Positions 63,001 through 64,000 of a stretch of 64,000 bases of DNA are shown one piece after another. The notes beneath the pieces are model-generated. The model was not told the origin of the DNA and did no database searches. It saw only the letters and a program-made list of their open reading frames with translations. Source of the stretch: Oleispirillum sp965228165. GTDB lineage: Bacteria > Pseudomonadota > Alphaproteobacteria > Rhodospirillales > Rhodospirillaceae. Location of the stretch: contig CBDDHB010000002.1 of assembly GCA_965228165.1 (NCBI GenBank), positions 558,001-622,000 on the forward strand, given 5' to 3'. Positions within the stretch are counted from its first letter, which is position 1; each line of letters opens with the position of its first letter. Made by a program: the position numbers and the translations under genes.

Positions 63001-64000
63001 GTCGCTGGTTTTGTTGATGGTCAGACCGGTGATGGTGTTCCCCAGACCCTCGAAGGTGCCGGTGAAGGACGTGCTGCCGTCCCCCCGGCCACCAGGGCGT
63101 CGGTGTAGGTGGTGCCCGTGGCGTCGAGGCTGGTCGCCAGCGCGTATGCGCCCGACAGGCCGGTGGAATCGATGGCGTCGATGTCGGACATGGAATAGAG
63201 CAGCGTGTAGCCGACGCCGTTGATGGTCAGGGCCCCGCCCTGACTCGACGTCGCGGCGGAACCGTCGGCGTTGGTGTAGCTGACGCCGGCGCCGTTGCCG
63301 AAGGTCAGATCCCCGCCATAGGTCAGGACCAGCCCGCCGCTGCCGGCGATGGTGATGGCGGCATCGATGGCGATGGAATTGGCGGCGTCCAGCGTCAACG
63401 TCGAACCGCTGCTCCACGACAGCGCCGCGGTAACGGTGATGTCGCCGCTCTGCGAGCCGCCCGCCCCGGTCGAGATGACGACGTTGGCGCTGCCCAGCGC
63501 GGTCAGCAGGGTCGTCGCGTTGATCACCGAATCGTCGCCGCCGGCGGTGAAGCCGAAGGTATCGGCCCCGTCCGAGATGGTGACGTTGTAGGGGTCGAGC
63601 AGCAGGGTGCCGAAGCTTCCGTGCGCCGCCGACAGGTCGGTGAAGCCGGTATAGGAAAGCTTCTTCTTGCCCGACACCTCCGCCTGACCGCCGTCGCCGG
63701 AGGTGGCTCCGCCCTTGGCCGAGATGGTGCCGGCGAAGGTGGTCAGCTCGTCCGACCAGACCACGATATCGCCACCGTCGCCGGATTGCGTGGCGTCGGC
63801 CTTGATGGTGCTTTGGGCATCGACCGTCACCGTGTCGGCATGCTGGAGCGTACCCGTGCCCTGGCGGTCGCCGCCGATCTTGACGGTTCCGCCGCCGCTG
63901 GCGCCCGAGGCGTCGAGGGTGGCGCCGGTGAGCGTGATATCCCGCCCGGTGACGGTGATCGCCCCGCCCGTGCCATCGCTGCCGGTGGTGTCGATCTTGC
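60079..64000 (-). CDS. Large GLUG-repeat adhesin, 5' end outside the window, frameshifted
   Basis: 3' part of a giant surface protein of the filamentous-haemagglutinin/adhesin type. The N-terminal part seen here (64000-63100) is a Gly/Ser/Thr-rich beta-helix (SGDGGDIVVWSDELTTFAGT, a stretch common in such exoproteins). Two copies of a unit of about 1.68 kb follow, each with ITINGVGYTLLYSM-like lead, a GLGNTITGLTI block, GLUG repeats (GGLVGENDGTISRAYAIG, GGLVGYNYSSGTVSNSYWD) and a cassette YPYLTSFFPDGVQAISG. A six-C run at 63081-63086 breaks the frame; seven would join both parts (ALVAGGDGSTSF). Ends without a beta barrel, so it is probably exported by a two-partner or type I system not in this window. 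Confidence 0.85.
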   Translation of the reverse strand, partial: QDRHHRQRWHGRGDHRHRAGYHAHRRHPRRLGRQRRRNRQDRRRPPGHGYAPACRHGDGRCPKHHQGRRHAIRRRWRYRGLVGRADHLRRHHLGQGRSHLRRRRSGGGVGQEEAFLYRLHRPVGGARKLRHPAARPLQRHHLGRGRYLRLHRRRRRFGDQRDDPADRAGQRQRRHLDRGGRLAERRHHRYRGAVVEQRFDVDAGRRQFHRHRCRHHHRRQRRAGPDLWRGSDLRQRRRRQLHQRRRFRRDVESGRGPDHQRRRLHAALFHVRHRRHRFHRPVGRIRAGDQPRRHGHHLHRRPGGRGDGSTSFTGTFEGLGNTITGLTINKTSDSYAGLFGLIGSGGVVRDIGLAGGSVSGIGYNVGGLAGENDGTIIGAWSSTTITATSANAVGGLVGDNEGTITGSYATGSVSGDTYVGGLAGYNAGTIANAYAIGAVKGVYYVGGLVGYNYSAKVISDVFATGAVIGTRYVGGLVGENDGTISRAYAIGAVSGTGSYFGGLVGYNYSSGTVSNSYWDTETTGRSSSSGGGTALTTAQLQDGSSASGLGSAFTLTSGLYPYLTSFFPDGVQAISGTAYKDAGTTVAASGSSGAVTVTAIAGGTTFGTATTGANGYYYIFAAAGTFSSGDSLLAYTTANATTGAANATTLGTATSAALYSGFDLYGGMLAVMTDAATLSSAPDLSSLKASALAAAGSDTAAATAINATSGQGIISSVDFTIDQTLDVTGTLLIATAAGKALTIAEDVDIETGASLTLSSGGLLSIDAPVTVRGAGAVALAYDTSDAANLTFASGGSLTYANADGSTTTSSQGGTLSINGDAYTLLYSMAELASLPTSTIASLGIEGYQGNYALAVSLDASGVTYADALIGAGTTLYGDGDYHPFVGIFEGLGHTITGLTIVKSGDYAGLFGANGGGTIRDIGLINASVSGEDYVGSLAGFNSGTIVNAYATGTVSTSSSSSWDVGGLVGVNYEGGIIVSSYAASTVSGSWYVGGLVGANYGGTITDSYATGDVSGSTNVGGLAGINLDGTFVDATITDAYATGAVNGTDSVGGLVGWNAASGKITNGYWDTETSGQSSGIGTDSNGQSVTALTTAEFQDGASATGLGSAFTLTSGLFPYLTGLFPNGVQAVSGYAYTDTGSTPLISGSNGAGVVTVVLDGVTVITATTGANGYYYAFFASGGIDTTSGSSVLAYTTANASTGATNASTSKAKATGSLTDFNIYSKSATGSGTVNSQGFADVAALASTFIRIWPINTPEVALPAPSGTLSMNFSDNGSEAFSSLRFDGAVVCRGDGNCGYNIPAAKD

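Overview
The window is high-GC bacterial chromosome and looks alphaproteobacterial, most likely Rhodospirillales-like. The basis is gene order (yebC, ruvCAB, ybgC, tolQRAB, pal, cpoB, tilS, ftsH, folP, glmM, thiD, hisZ, purA, nearly all on the minus strand), an alpha-type RpoH, a DUF2336 protein, hisZ next to purA, and a 6S RNA-like element between zapA and the 5-formyl-THF cyclo-ligase gene. Species cannot be named from the sequence alone.

Layout. 0-4.5 kb: chemoreceptor, a LysR regulator divergent from a D(-)-tartrate dehydratase, and hemG. 4.5-9.3 kb: minus-strand heme-type uptake operon (HmuT, HmuU, HmuV, TonB receptor). 9.4-16.8 kb: DUF2336 protein, acyl-CoA thioesterase, two tRNA-Glu genes, a pseudouridine synthase, rpoH, a small membrane protein and a membrane-anchored pseudokinase. 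16.9-36.9 kb: long minus-strand housekeeping block (purine, histidine, thiamine, amino-sugar and folate synthesis, FtsH, Tol-Pal, Holliday-junction resolution, 6S RNA, zapA). 37.2-39.3 kb: a hypothetical gene, thiE and an AraC regulator. 39.4-47.1 kb: a Fur-box-headed cluster coding for a metallochaperone-like GTPase, a stand-alone ABC ATPase, a binding-protein-like protein without a signal peptide, a TonB receptor, a binding-protein/permease fusion, a second ABC ATPase and an AbrB-type membrane protein. 47.1-53.8 kb: phnDCE-type transporter, glmS, glmU and a phosphoglycolate-phosphatase-like gene. 53.9-about 59.2 kb: genomic island at tRNA-Val with two tyrosine recombinases, a small secreted protein and an 819-residue TPR plus PD-(D/E)XK nuclease-like protein with visibly lower GC. 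59.4-64 kb: IalB-family gene and the 3' part of a large GLUG-repeat adhesin that runs off the window.

Two loci stand out as possible undescribed systems: the Fur-controlled GTPase/ABC/TonB cluster, where cytosolic and envelope parts look built for one metal or metal-complex substrate, and the TPR-nuclease gene in the tRNA-Val island, whose architecture resembles a defence effector.

Caution: ten genes carry an apparent single-base frameshift. Nine lie exactly at a run of five to eight C or G and the tenth (the LysR gene) at a five-A run. Merged coordinates are given for these genes. Sequencing or assembly error is the simplest explanation, but the concentration in five adjacent genes plus abrB of the metal-uptake cluster should be checked against reads.
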